Assembly: GCA_017540085.1 (NCBI GenBank)
Contig: JAFYBQ010000001.1
Span: 1-64,000, forward strand
DNA: 64,000 nucleotides
Reading direction: 5' to 3'
From: Synergistaceae bacterium
GTDB lineage: Bacteria > Synergistota > Synergistia > Synergistales > Aminobacteriaceae
The position numbers were made by a program, and so were the translations under genes. Positions 50,985 to 59,584 of this stretch are shown in pieces; position 1 is the first letter of the stretch, and every line of letters starts with the position of its first letter. The notes beneath the pieces are model-generated. The model was not told where the DNA came from. It saw nothing but the letters and a program-made list of their open reading frames with translations, and searched no databases.

Positions 50985-51231
50985 ATGAGAAAGTTTTTGC
51001 CGGCTTTGCTGACCGTTATATTTTCAGCGGGCGTTTCATTTGCCGGAGTCCTCAATGTAGGAATACTAACCCAGCTCAATACGACAAGATCTGTCGTCAA
51101 AGCGGGCTGATGTCGTTTTCTGCTTCAGGGTCTACAAATGGGACGGGAGTCAGCCAGACTTGCCTGAAGGAATCATAGTGTCAGATTCCTATTTTGACTG
51201 GACGAAATATTTGCACATACGCAAGAAATAA
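50985..51231 (+). pseudogene. Remnant of a secreted protein gene, internally deleted
   Basis: ATG 50985 encodes a good signal peptide (MRKFLPALLTVIFSAGVSFA) and about 20 more residues (GVLNVGILTQLNTTRS), then stops at 51110. A second frame from about 51109 to 51231 encodes FRVYKWDGSQPDLPEGIIVS, then DSYFDWTKYLHIRKK and a stop. Together these look like the two ends of an exported protein gene whose middle was lost. The opening GVLNVGILTQL recalls periplasmic solute-binding proteins, but too little remains for assignment. The flanking DNA from 50816 to 50984 shows only AT-rich promoter-like sequence (a TATAAT near 50926 and the eno leader) and no gene. Confidence 0.6.
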
Positions 51232-51247
51232 CATGACGGGAAAATTT

Positions 51248-51287
51248 TTGCGGCCGGAGAATTTTACCCTCTGACCGCAATTTTTTC
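51248..51287. terminator. Intrinsic terminator between the pseudogene and the flavoprotein gene
   Basis: TTGCGG (51248-51253) pairs with CCGCAA (51275-51280), followed by TTTTTT. The minus-strand side is also followed by AAATTTT-type sequence. Confidence 0.6.
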
Positions 51288-51293
51288 TGACTG

Positions 51294-53288
51294 CTACATC
51301 TTTTCGAGAGCCTTCACCGCAAGGCCAACAGCGTCCCCCCTCGTAATATCGCCTTCAGGGAGCGCGAAATCTTCCCCGGTCAATTCCTTCACACGCGCCG
51401 TGATATTCGCTCTGTCGTCAGCCGTCATAATGTCATCGGCACCGAACCGCCCTTTGTCTTTTCCCTCTGAGATTCTTTTTGCGACTTCGGGATTATCGAG
51501 TGAAAATGTTATGTCATAGCCGACATCATACGACACCATATCGGGATAACCTTTCGGGGAAAGCAGCCTGTAAAGGTTAGCGAGCTGAATATCAGCGTAG
51601 TGCCTGCTTCCCGGCTGAACGTCAGAATACATGCACAGCGAGAGATTCACGCCCGACTTCAGAAGCGCGGACTGTACATGAATGGCCTTCACGCTGCGGG
51701 GCTGTATGTTCTTCTTCACAGCAACTGCCGCCAATGCTCCCGCCGCCTGTCCCGTCATCATGGTAATAGGCTGAAGCCTCAAAGCACCCGAAACAAGCCG
51801 GGACATCGATAAATTTTTCTCCGCGAAAATAAGCCCGTCAACATTCCGCGAAATCAAAATATTCATAGGCACCTGAAAATTTCCGTGCGGCCTGTGCTGT
51901 TCGATGTGTATCTGCTTTTCGCCCAAGTCTGACTCCATGTCCGCGTCAATGTCTGTGTGATGAAGATCGAGATGATAGCAGCCGATTGCTATTGCGTCTT
52001 GAAACTCGTGATTATTCCCGCCGTCCTTGTAGCTTAATGAGTTCTCGAAAAGCTCGCGTGAAGTCAGCGTATTCTCAGCGACTCCCCTGCGGGACTCCCT
52101 GACGTAAGGCACAGGAGGAAGATGACGCGCTATAACCTGCCACTCCTCCGGGAGAGACTTTGCGGCCTCTTGAAGTTCGCCGTATTCGTTCTCGTCAACT
52201 GACCATGACTCGCCCAGTTCGTTCTGAATGTAGTAAATGAAGTGTAATGTCTTGATTAATGCGTCGCGTTCGAGTCGTGAGCGCAAATTTCTGTCCTCAA
52301 GATATGAGACCGGGAGGCCGTAAAATTCGCCGAGTTTCTGCTGACCGGGGAAATCATTGCCCCAGTTGACCGAGCATTTTGTGATGTTCGGCCAGTTCAC
52401 CGGGTTAGCGTCAAAATTTCCGGGCGCGAATGAGTCAGGAAGCCCCCTGTAAACATTGTGAGTTATGAAATCCACAGGGAGCTTTACGGGATATTGCCCT
52501 TTGAACGTGAAGCCGTCTTTTGTTACGTAATTCTCGTAGTTGACTCTGGCCGCGTCGTAGCCGGGAAGGGGTGATTTCGGCCTGAGATGATCCGGGACTC
52601 CGCCGGGGTATTTTCGGATTACGGCTGTCCATGTGATGTCCTGAATCATAGCGCGGGGATTTATGGCGGGTGTGATGGAATTTCCCGCTCTGTAGTCTGC
52701 GCCTGCGAGGGGAAGAATGTCGCCGTATTCTGTCGCGTCAATGATAATCTTGCAGGTGATATTCTTCATGCCCTGCGGCGTTCTGATGATTGCGCTGTTG
52801 ACACGGGGAAGCCCGCTGAGGTCGTTTCCGCTGACGGAGATAACCTGCTCTTTTCCGACTGCGACAATTTCGGAGTTATATATGATGTCGGGAGCGTCCT
52901 CGCCGCGTGCCATTTCCTGAAGTATTCTGCGCCCTATGTGAGGCTCAAAGGCTAAATTTCTCGGATCCCAGTAGCTTGTTCCGATGGATTTTCCGCGAGC
53001 CGAATAATATTCCTCAACGCGTGAAATGAAGTCGGCGTAAATTCCGCTCTGCTGTGCTGAAAGGTCATCCATGTTCGAGACTCCCGCCGCTATCGCCTGC
53101 CCGCCTAACATCCCGGACGGCTCAACTACAAGAACATCGGTTCCCATTGAGGCCGCCTGAATTGCCGCGGAGATTCCTCCCGTGCCTGCTCCGGCTATGA
53201 TTATGTCGTAGTTGTCTTTGAGGTCAAGCGCGTTTGCCGGTGAAAGAGTGAGCGAGAATATCAGAATGAGAAAGGTTAATCGCTTCAT
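51294..53288 (-). CDS. Secreted FAD-dependent oxidoreductase (PF12831 type)
   Basis: This 664-aa protein has a signal peptide (MKRLTFLILIFSLTLSPANA). The FAD-binding Rossmann start is DIIIAGAGTGGISAAIQAAS, then VEPSGMLGGQAIAAG, as in the large FAD-dependent oxidoreductase group often found next to glycan enzymes. The C-terminal ~70 residues end in DITRGDAVGLAVKALEKM, resembling part of an S-layer-homology-type module, so the enzyme may be retained at the surface. ATG 53288 with AGGAGG is chosen over a start 66 bases upstream. It overlaps nothing but lies 62 bases from the deacetylase stop on the same strand. The substrate is unknown. Confidence 0.82.
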   Translation of the reverse strand: MKRLTFLILIFSLTLSPANALDLKDNYDIIIAGAGTGGISAAIQAASMGTDVLVVEPSGMLGGQAIAAGVSNMDDLSAQQSGIYADFISRVEEYYSARGKSIGTSYWDPRNLAFEPHIGRRILQEMARGEDAPDIIYNSEIVAVGKEQVISVSGNDLSGLPRVNSAIIRTPQGMKNITCKIIIDATEYGDILPLAGADYRAGNSITPAINPRAMIQDITWTAVIRKYPGGVPDHLRPKSPLPGYDAARVNYENYVTKDGFTFKGQYPVKLPVDFITHNVYRGLPDSFAPGNFDANPVNWPNITKCSVNWGNDFPGQQKLGEFYGLPVSYLEDRNLRSRLERDALIKTLHFIYYIQNELGESWSVDENEYGELQEAAKSLPEEWQVIARHLPPVPYVRESRRGVAENTLTSRELFENSLSYKDGGNNHEFQDAIAIGCYHLDLHHTDIDADMESDLGEKQIHIEQHRPHGNFQVPMNILISRNVDGLIFAEKNLSMSRLVSGALRLQPITMMTGQAAGALAAVAVKKNIQPRSVKAIHVQSALLKSGVNLSLCMYSDVQPGSRHYADIQLANLYRLLSPKGYPDMVSYDVGYDITFSLDNPEVAKRISEGKDKGRFGADDIMTADDRANITARVKELTGEDFALPEGDITRGDAVGLAVKALEKM

Positions 53289-53350
53289 GAAATTGTCCTC
53301 CTGTTTGTGATTTACGCCATGGATTTTATCAGAAACGCAAGAATAATATC

Positions 53351-54292
53351 TCACGGCTTCCCGGTAAAGCGGCTCTTTCTCCCGGTGCCGTCAGTGCCAA
53401 ATTTCTTGTCAAGCGCGTAATCGTCCCCCGGCCGGGAAAAATATCCGTCTCTCACCGTCTCAGGCTCTCCCATCGTTAGCAGTTCGCCCGCTTTCACGAA
53501 CGTATAGCCGTCAGCCTCAAGAATATTCACGGTCTCGCGCAATAAATTCACCGTTCCTTTAGGGACTAAGTTCGCGTGAAAAAGGAGAATGCTCCCCGGC
53601 TTTGTCATGGCCGCGACTTTTTTCGCGTTACGTTTTGCCCGCCTCATGTCGGAATTGTCGCCTGACTCGGCGGCTACATCCCATTGAATCACACGGAGGC
53701 CAAGCCCCGCGATTACCTTCAATGCCCGTTGATTATTCCTGCCGTAGGGAAGCCTGAAGAGTGTCGGCACAACGGGAATATCATCAACGCCGGACTCCTC
53801 GCGCAGTAATTCGTACTGAGCCTGAGTCCAAAGAATTTGAGCCTTCAAGCCTTCCTCCGACAATAACGCGCAGTTTCCGTGACTCCAGTTGTGATTGCCT
53901 ATCTCGAATAATTTTCCCTCCTTCATGATTTCTTTCACACGCCGGGAATGAGTCCTCATCCATTTTCCGCCCATGAAGAGAGTCGCGGGGATTCCTTTCT
54001 CGCGCAGGAAGCCCAATGCGGCCATGTCGCACCCTGCTGTTGACGTGTCAAGCTCGCACATGTCGAACGTAATCGCAACAGCCTTCACGCCTTCAGGGAG
54101 TCTCACGCGGCGTATGACTCCCTCGTCATGACTCAGCTGTGATAATTCGTGCATGGGCGATAATCTTTCGGGGGGGTTGCTGTTGTTCGGAACTGCCCGG
54201 CGGAAATCGGCACTTGTGATTCTCCAGTCATCATTTGCTGAAGCTGTTACAGTCATCAGGCACAGGGACAATAATATTAACGCTCTCTTCAT
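53351..54292 (-). CDS. Secreted polysaccharide deacetylase (NodB-like)
   Basis: This 313-aa protein has a signal peptide (MKRALILLSLCLMTVTASA). NodB motifs are present: AITFDMCELDTSTAG (motif 1; the usual TFDDG is altered to TFDMCE but the first Asp is kept), EIGNHNWSHGN (His-x3-His metal site), FRLPYGRNN (motif 3) and ILLFHANLV (motif 5). It would remove acyl groups from peptidoglycan or an exopolysaccharide. The altered motif 1 lacks the second Asp used as metal ligand in classical members, so activity is not certain. The start is ATG 54292 behind AAAGGAGG. Confidence 0.83.
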   Translation of the reverse strand: MKRALILLSLCLMTVTASANDDWRITSADFRRAVPNNSNPPERLSPMHELSQLSHDEGVIRRVRLPEGVKAVAITFDMCELDTSTAGCDMAALGFLREKGIPATLFMGGKWMRTHSRRVKEIMKEGKLFEIGNHNWSHGNCALLSEEGLKAQILWTQAQYELLREESGVDDIPVVPTLFRLPYGRNNQRALKVIAGLGLRVIQWDVAAESGDNSDMRRAKRNAKKVAAMTKPGSILLFHANLVPKGTVNLLRETVNILEADGYTFVKAGELLTMGEPETVRDGYFSRPGDDYALDKKFGTDGTGRKSRFTGKP

Positions 54293-54366
54293 TTCGGGAA
54301 TGCCTCCTTTGAAGTATAATCATTCTCAATCACAATCCATAATAATTTACACGAGGTGAAGACATT

Positions 54367-56157
54367 ATGCCAATGCCCGGTGCTCAGGAAATAAGGAAGC
54401 CATTGCTTGAGGCGTTCAGGGGGGAGGCTCCCCGGTCTTTCGTAATCGGTGAAATCCTTGAGCTTATTGCGGAGTATTTCAGCATAAATCTTAACGACCT
54501 TTCATCGAGCGACAAAAGTATACTCAGGAGCGGAATCAACGAGGCAATATCAGACCTAAAGAGACATAAATATATCTATAACCCTTCAGGAAGCACCTAC
54601 ATGATAACGAATGCCGGAAGAGAAATTCTTGAAGACAACCCCGGAATTATCACCGATGAATATCTGAAAGCGCACAGGAAAAAGCCAATAACAAAGGCTG
54701 TTGAAGCCCCTGAAATTATGCCGTCTTCTGTTAATGCGCCTGATATGCCCGGAGATTTGCCGCTGCCTGTTCTTGACACCGATACGGAGATTATGCCCGC
54801 TGTTGACGCTGACACAGCCCCGGAAGAATTGCCTGCTGTTGACGCTGATACACTCCCGGAAGAATTACCCGCCGTTGACCCTGATACACTCCCGGAGGAT
54901 TCGCCCGCCGTTGACCCTGATACACTCCCGGAAGAATTGCCTGCTGTTGACCCTGACACACTCCCGGAGGAATTGCCCCCTGTTGACCCTGACACACTCC
55001 CGGAGGATTTACCTGCTGTTGACGCTGAGACAGTCCCGGAGGAATTGCCCCCTGTTGACCCTGACACACTCCCGGAGGATTCGCCTGCTGTTGAGCCTGA
55101 GACACTCCCGGAAGAATTGCCTGCCGTTGACCCTGACACACTCCCGGAAGAATTGCCCGCTGTTGACGCTGATACACTCAGGGAGGAATTGCCCGCTGTT
55201 GACGCTGATACACTCCCGGAGGAATTGCCTGCCGTTGACCCTGACACACTCCCGGAAGATTCGCCTGCTGTTGAACCTGATACAGTCCCGGAAGATTTAC
55301 CTGCTGTTGAACCTGATACAGTCCCGGAGGAATTGCCCCCCGTTGAACCTGATACAGTCCCGGAAGATTCGCCCGTTATCGATACGCCCGAACCTGAAGC
55401 GAATATTGAGACATGGCCGGAACAGTCCCAAGAAACAGAAGAACATACCCCGGACATTATGCCTGATGAGCCGGAAGAAATTTTAGACACGGAAGAAGTG
55501 CAGACTGACACAATGCCAGAAGATTTATTATCACCAGTACCAGAAGAAGCACACGATGATATTGCCCTCACTGAAACAGAGACAGCACCAGCCCCGGAGC
55601 CTGAGCCGGAAGAATCCCCGTATGACCCCGGACTAATTGCCGCGGCCATGTCATCAGACAGCATTGACGACGTTATAGCCCGCCACAATTCCGAGCTTGC
55701 AGAAAGCCTCCTCATGAAAGTAGCCGGACTCCCGTCAGACCGTTTCGAGATGCTTGTGATTGACCTGCTGTCGAAAATGGGATATTTCGCCTTCCAGACA
55801 GCACGCTACACCACAGAGTCAGCCGGAAGCGACCTCATTCACGGCGTAATCCTCGACAACAAGACCGGCGCGAACATCTACATACAGGCCCGCAAGCTCT
55901 CACCTGGAAGGACTGTAGGGAAAGCCGACATTCAGGAATTTATTGACGAGCTTTCAGACAAGGGCGGGAAGGGAATTTTTGCCACAACCGCTAATTTCTC
56001 CGAGAACGCCAAAATCCTGGCCAATGACGAAAGACTCATGCTCATTGACGGTAACCGCCTCGCGAATCTCATGATAGCTAACAATTTCTGCGTGAATATC
56101 GAGAAAGTCTACGAGATTAAAGCCATTGACGCGGAGTCATTCAGCGAATACGAATGA
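54367..56157 (+). CDS. Mrr-like protein with 12-aa tandem repeat linker and altered nuclease site
   Basis: This 596-aa protein has an N-terminal winged-helix Mrr_N domain at about 1-100 (EIRKPLLEAFRGEAPRSFVI, YMITNAGREIL). Sixteen 12-residue repeats at about 144-335 are followed by more acidic Pro/Glu-rich sequence to about 420 and a C-terminal Mrr-type domain at about 450-590 (FEMLVIDLLSKMGYFAFQ, IQEFIDELSDKGGKGIFATT, LMLIDGNRLANLMI). In active Mrr enzymes the core reads G-x-D-G and Q-A-K; here those positions read LIHGVI and YIQARKL, so the catalytic Asp and Lys are both replaced. It may bind methylated DNA without cutting, or act as a scaffold. The start is ATG 54367 after GAGGTGA. It overlaps rimO by four bases. 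Confidence 0.82.
   Translation: MPMPGAQEIRKPLLEAFRGEAPRSFVIGEILELIAEYFSINLNDLSSSDKSILRSGINEAISDLKRHKYIYNPSGSTYMITNAGREILEDNPGIITDEYLKAHRKKPITKAVEAPEIMPSSVNAPDMPGDLPLPVLDTDTEIMPAVDADTAPEELPAVDADTLPEELPAVDPDTLPEDSPAVDPDTLPEELPAVDPDTLPEELPPVDPDTLPEDLPAVDAETVPEELPPVDPDTLPEDSPAVEPETLPEELPAVDPDTLPEELPAVDADTLREELPAVDADTLPEELPAVDPDTLPEDSPAVEPDTVPEDLPAVEPDTVPEELPPVEPDTVPEDSPVIDTPEPEANIETWPEQSQETEEHTPDIMPDEPEEILDTEEVQTDTMPEDLLSPVPEEAHDDIALTETETAPAPEPEPEESPYDPGLIAAAMSSDSIDDVIARHNSELAESLLMKVAGLPSDRFEMLVIDLLSKMGYFAFQTARYTTESAGSDLIHGVILDNKTGANIYIQARKLSPGRTVGKADIQEFIDELSDKGGKGIFATTANFSENAKILANDERLMLIDGNRLANLMIANNFCVNIEKVYEIKAIDAESFSEYE
54796..55371 (+). repeat. 36-bp coding minisatellite, 16 units
   Basis: Sixteen in-frame 36-bp units encode variants of PAVDPDTLPEEL (Ala/Pro, Asp/Glu and EEL/EDS/EDL alternatives). 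The total is 576 bp with no interruption. Units differ at synonymous and some replacement sites, so copy number has been stable long enough to diverge. Such arrays are prone to length change by slippage and to assembly collapse. Confidence 0.95.
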
Positions 56158-57440
56158 GAATATATCTGCTCACTATGGGCTGTGCGAAAAACACCGCCGA
56201 CTCCGAACACCTGAAGGCCGTCCTAGAATCTTGCGGCCATTCCGTAACAGATGACATTGATTCCTCAGAGTGCGCGGTCATCAACACATGCGGATTCATT
56301 CAAGACGCTGTGAAGGAAAACATTGACGCGATATTAGACCTTGAAGCCCTCAAGAATGACGGAAAGATTAAGACTCTCATTGTGGCTGGGTGTCTCGTCA
56401 ACCGCTACGAGAAAGAATTACGGCAGGAATTTTCCGGAACTGTTGACTTTTTCGCCCGCTCTGAAGAGTGGAGCAAGATTGCTGAATTTCTCGGAGGCCG
56501 GGCAGAATCGAACTGTCCCCCCGTGCCTGTCAGCAAGAATTATTACTCCCGTTACCTGAAAATCTCCGAGGGCTGCAATACTTTGTGTTCATACTGCGCT
56601 ATACCGATGATACGCGGAAGGTTACGCAGTGTACCGTTGGAGCGCGTTGTTGATGAGGCTGTAATTATGTGCGCGGCAGGTGCTAGGGAACTTTGCCTTG
56701 TCGGGCAGGATTTGACGGTTTACGGGCAGGATTTTGCTTACGGGACTAACTTGCAGACACTAATACGCGCCCTGAATGACGCTGTTCCGGCGGGGACATG
56801 GATACGGTTACTGTACCTTCACCCTAACAGAGTCAGCGAGGCATTAATTGATTTCCTCATGACACAGGACAAAGTATTACACTATCTCGACATACCCATT
56901 CAGCACTCAGACCCGCGAATATTATCCCTCATGAATCGGCCATGCCCTGAAGGACACATGCACAGGATTTTCACGTATATACGCGAGCTTGATCCGTTAT
57001 TTTCCCTCCGCACAACAATAATGACGGGCTTCCCCGGTGAGACGGCTGAAAGTTTTGGCGGACTGATGGACTTTGTGAGCGAGATTGAGTTTGACCGACT
57101 CGGAGCGTTCATATATTCCCCTGAAGAAGGCACAAAGGCCGCGAGTTTTCCCGGAAGAGTCCCAAAGAAGACCGCTGAGTCCCGTTATAACAGGCTAATG
57201 AATCTTCAGGCGGAAATCTCACAGGAGCGCGGGGAATTATTCATAGGGCAAAAACTTGATGTGATGATTGAGGAAATCGACACTGAGTCGGGCGAAATCT
57301 GGGGAAGGTCATACCGCGATGCGCCGGAAGTTGACGGACTCGTTTGCGCTGAGGGCGTGAGGGGCGTTAAGGCAGGAGATATTATCCGTGCGGAAATTCA
57401 CGACTGCGCGGATAATGATTTATTCGGGAAGGTGATATAA
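56154..57440 (+). CDS. rimO: Ribosomal protein S12 (Asp89) methylthiotransferase RimO
   Basis: This 428-aa radical-SAM enzyme adds a methylthio group to an Asp of ribosomal protein S12. The N-terminal MTTase domain has Cys in LTMGCAKNTADSEH, INTCGFIQDA and VAGCLVNRY; the radical-SAM cluster is GCNTLCSYCAIPMIRGR near residue 137; a TRAM domain forms the C-terminus. The ATG overlaps the Mrr-like stop (ATGA), so the two are translationally coupled, and the next gene begins directly after its stop. Confidence 0.96.
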   Translation: MRIYLLTMGCAKNTADSEHLKAVLESCGHSVTDDIDSSECAVINTCGFIQDAVKENIDAILDLEALKNDGKIKTLIVAGCLVNRYEKELRQEFSGTVDFFARSEEWSKIAEFLGGRAESNCPPVPVSKNYYSRYLKISEGCNTLCSYCAIPMIRGRLRSVPLERVVDEAVIMCAAGARELCLVGQDLTVYGQDFAYGTNLQTLIRALNDAVPAGTWIRLLYLHPNRVSEALIDFLMTQDKVLHYLDIPIQHSDPRILSLMNRPCPEGHMHRIFTYIRELDPLFSLRTTIMTGFPGETAESFGGLMDFVSEIEFDRLGAFIYSPEEGTKAASFPGRVPKKTAESRYNRLMNLQAEISQERGELFIGQKLDVMIEEIDTESGEIWGRSYRDAPEVDGLVCAEGVRGVKAGDIIRAEIHDCADNDLFGKVI

Positions 57441-58616
57441 ATGCTTACGATAAATTTATCGGGAAGGATTGACGCGGAAAACGCCGGAATCGCTGAGAAA
57501 GAAATTTCTTCACAGCTCGCGAAATTTCCGGGTGAGACTCCCATTTTTGACGCTCAGAATCTCAGCTACATATCAAGCGCGGGCCTCCGTACTCTTCTGA
57601 AGTTCCGCAAACTTTTCGGCGTGAAACTCAGCGTGATTAATGCCTCCGATGATGTCTATAACATTTTCGAGGTTACCGGCTTCACCGAGCTGTTCAGCGT
57701 CCGCAAAAAGCTCCGCGAAATTTCCGTTGAAGGCTGTCCCGTGATAGGCGAGGGACATTTTTCCGTAGTCTACAGGCTTGACTCTGATACAGTCGCAAAA
57801 GTGTTCAGCAAATTTCCGACAACGCTTGACGCAATCGAGGCCGGGCAGAAGTCAGCGCGTGAGGCATTCATACGCGGCATTCCCACGGCGATAACATACG
57901 ATGTTGTGAGGGCGGGCGAATATTACGGAGCTGTCTACGAAATGGCCGGGGCTGAGACGTTAGCGGAGGCAGTCAGAAAGAATCCCTCACGGCTTGACGA
58001 ACTCAGCGAGAAGGCCGGAAGAGTCCTGCGTGAGATTCACCGCGCTGAATTTGAGCCGGGGACTTTCCCTGACGCTGTAGAAATTTGGCGGAATGCTGCT
58101 GAAACTATCTACGAGCATGAAGCAATTTCCCTCGCTGAACGGGATATGCTCAACGCGATTTTTGACCGCATACCAGTCCGCAACACGTTCATACACAACG
58201 ACTATCACCCGAAAAATATTATGCTTCAGGGCGATGAGTTAATGCTGATTGACATTGCCGAGTCCGCGCTGGGTTACCCTGCGGTTGATTTTGCCTCGCT
58301 GTATTTCCTAGCGGTTGACGTTGCGCCCATGATGAAACGCGCAGGAATATCTTTGACGGACATAATCGGACTCCCTGATGACATGGCTATGGGATTCTGG
58401 AACGGAGTCCTGCGGGGGTATTTCGGGACAGATGATGACGCTAAACTTCAGGAATACACGCGGGCTTTCGGGGATTATTCCGTGATACGGGCGGTTACGT
58501 CTATGGCAAGGCGCGTTAATGAGCCTAATTTTGCACGGGTAAAAATGGGAATGTCTCCTTTCATTGAGAGGATACCGAAAGTTTTTGACAGCCTCAAGCC
58601 GATAGAAGGGATTTGA
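57441..58616 (+). CDS. STAS domain fused to an aminoglycoside-phosphotransferase-like kinase
   Basis: This 391-aa protein has an N-terminal STAS domain at about 1-100, with the switch Ser in NLSYISSAGLRTLLKFRK and the end IFEVTGFTELFSV, very similar in layout to the stand-alone STAS protein at 38409. A kinase domain of the APH/TIGR02172-like group follows from about 105: GEGHFSVVYRLDSDTVAKVF (nucleotide loop with Lys), FIHNDYHPKNIML (catalytic loop H-N-D, near residue 253) and LIDIAESALGYPAVDFA (metal-binding Asp). Substrate is unknown and could be a protein or small molecule. It starts immediately after the rimO stop, and pgpA follows four bases later. Confidence 0.88.
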   Translation: MLTINLSGRIDAENAGIAEKEISSQLAKFPGETPIFDAQNLSYISSAGLRTLLKFRKLFGVKLSVINASDDVYNIFEVTGFTELFSVRKKLREISVEGCPVIGEGHFSVVYRLDSDTVAKVFSKFPTTLDAIEAGQKSAREAFIRGIPTAITYDVVRAGEYYGAVYEMAGAETLAEAVRKNPSRLDELSEKAGRVLREIHRAEFEPGTFPDAVEIWRNAAETIYEHEAISLAERDMLNAIFDRIPVRNTFIHNDYHPKNIMLQGDELMLIDIAESALGYPAVDFASLYFLAVDVAPMMKRAGISLTDIIGLPDDMAMGFWNGVLRGYFGTDDDAKLQEYTRAFGDYSVIRAVTSMARRVNEPNFARVKMGMSPFIERIPKVFDSLKPIEGI

Positions 58617-58620
58617 TATT

Positions 58621-59094
58621 ATGAGCATGAAAAATTATCCGTGGTATGTATGGATTGCGAGCGTTTTCGGGCTGGGCTTCATTCCGTCAGGTATGCCCGG
58701 CACTGTCAGTTCTGCGTTTGCCTGCGCCGTGAGAGTTTTTGCTGACGTTCCTTTGTGGGCAATAATCGCAGTCTCAGCAATAGGAGTCTACGTTACGGGG
58801 AAATCAGAGACATACTTCAACAAGAAAGATCCGAGCTTCCTGAATATCGATGAGCTTCCCGGAATGTGGCTGACTATATACGCACTTCCGCAGGGCTTCA
58901 TCATACCGGGCTTTTTCCTTTTCCGGCTGATAGACATTCTCAAGCCCTGGCCGGTCTGCGCGATGGAGAAACTTCCGGGGGGCTGGGGAATAATGGCGGA
59001 TGACATTCTCGGCGGCATTCTCGGAAACGTAATACTTCAGGGCTTCAACGCATATTTTTACCATGCGGGATGGATTTATGCGCTCATAAATTAG
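58621..59094 (+). CDS. pgpA: Phosphatidylglycerophosphatase A-like protein
   Basis: This 157-aa membrane protein has four predicted helices. PgpA motifs are SVFGLGFIPSGMPGTVSSA near the start, LNIDELPGMWLTIY near residue 75 and the C-terminal DDILGGILGN. PgpA dephosphorylates phosphatidylglycerol phosphate in phospholipid synthesis. It is co-oriented and nearly contiguous with rimO and the STAS-kinase gene, and a terminator follows. Confidence 0.92.
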   Translation: MSMKNYPWYVWIASVFGLGFIPSGMPGTVSSAFACAVRVFADVPLWAIIAVSAIGVYVTGKSETYFNKKDPSFLNIDELPGMWLTIYALPQGFIIPGFFLFRLIDILKPWPVCAMEKLPGGWGIMADDILGGILGNVILQGFNAYFYHAGWIYALIN

Positions 59095-59134
59095 TACTGC
59101 CCTAAAAATTTCGTGATATAATCTGACCAGTTAG

Positions 59135-59166
59135 CACCCTTTCTTTTGGGGAGAGGGTGTTTTTTT
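59135..59166 (+). terminator. Intrinsic terminator after pgpA
   Basis: CACCCT (59135-59140) pairs with AGGGTG (59154-59159), followed by seven T. An extended -10-like TGATATAAT at 59114-59122 lies just before it. Confidence 0.75.
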
Positions 59167-59168
59167 GT

Positions 59169-59199
59169 TTGACAGATCACCCCTCCTCTGTTGTAAAAT
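59169..59199 (+). promoter_or_regulatory. Promoter of the two-gene membrane cassette
   Basis: A perfect TTGACA (59169-59174) follows the pgpA terminator. TGTAAA lies 17 bases on (59192-59197), overlapping TAAAAT at spacing 19. The AGGAGG ribosome site of the next gene is at about 59216. Confidence 0.5.
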
Positions 59200-59230
59200 A
59201 TCCGAAAATCATTATAGGAGGCGGGTTTTC

Positions 59231-59584
59231 ATGGACGCACAAGTAGGAAATGAAATCGAAAGAATCATGACGGAACTCAAAAATGACGCACCCGACTTAG
59301 TGGGGATAGGTTATGCCGGAGGAATACTCGCCGGGGGAATGGCTGCGGGAGTCGGAGTTCTTGGAGTTCTTGCTGCTGCTCCCCTTGCGCTGGTGGGGTG
59401 GGGCGGTTATGCTCTCGCAAAGAAACGCAAAAAAGCTCGTATGCTGTCCGCTCTGAACGTTGCAATCGAGAAACTCTACGCTATACAGGAACGACTCAAG
59501 GATAACGCAGAACATTTCCGAGAAGAATTAGGAGCGTTGACTTCACTTGTTGAGAAACTGAAAACGAAAAGAAGCCAGATTTAA
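59231..59584 (+). CDS. Small Gly-rich membrane protein, unknown function (cassette gene 1)
   Basis: This 117-aa protein has a short acidic N-terminal helix, then a long Gly/Ala-rich hydrophobic hairpin at about 25-60 (GIGYAGGILAGGMAAGVGVL, then APLALVGWGGYALA). KKRKKAR caps it, and a C-terminal amphipathic helix follows (LYAIQERLKDNAEHFREEL). The glycine-zipper look resembles small membrane-inserting proteins. I do not recognise the family. ATG 59231 has AGGAGG upstream. Its stop overlaps the next start by one base, so the two proteins are probably made together. Confidence 0.7.
   Translation: MDAQVGNEIERIMTELKNDAPDLVGIGYAGGILAGGMAAGVGVLGVLAAAPLALVGWGGYALAKKRKKARMLSALNVAIEKLYAIQERLKDNAEHFREELGALTSLVEKLKTKRSQI

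Noticed and set aside
54796-55371. CRISPR-like appearance of regular 36-bp repeats
   Set aside because: Units are directly contiguous with no spacers and keep one reading frame, so this is a coding minisatellite.
54597-55715. Minus-strand 372-codon frame rich in VSGSTAGNSSG repeats
   Set aside because: It is the antisense reading of the 36-bp repeats in the Mrr-like gene; no ribosome site, low-complexity composition only, and the plus frame has clear domains.
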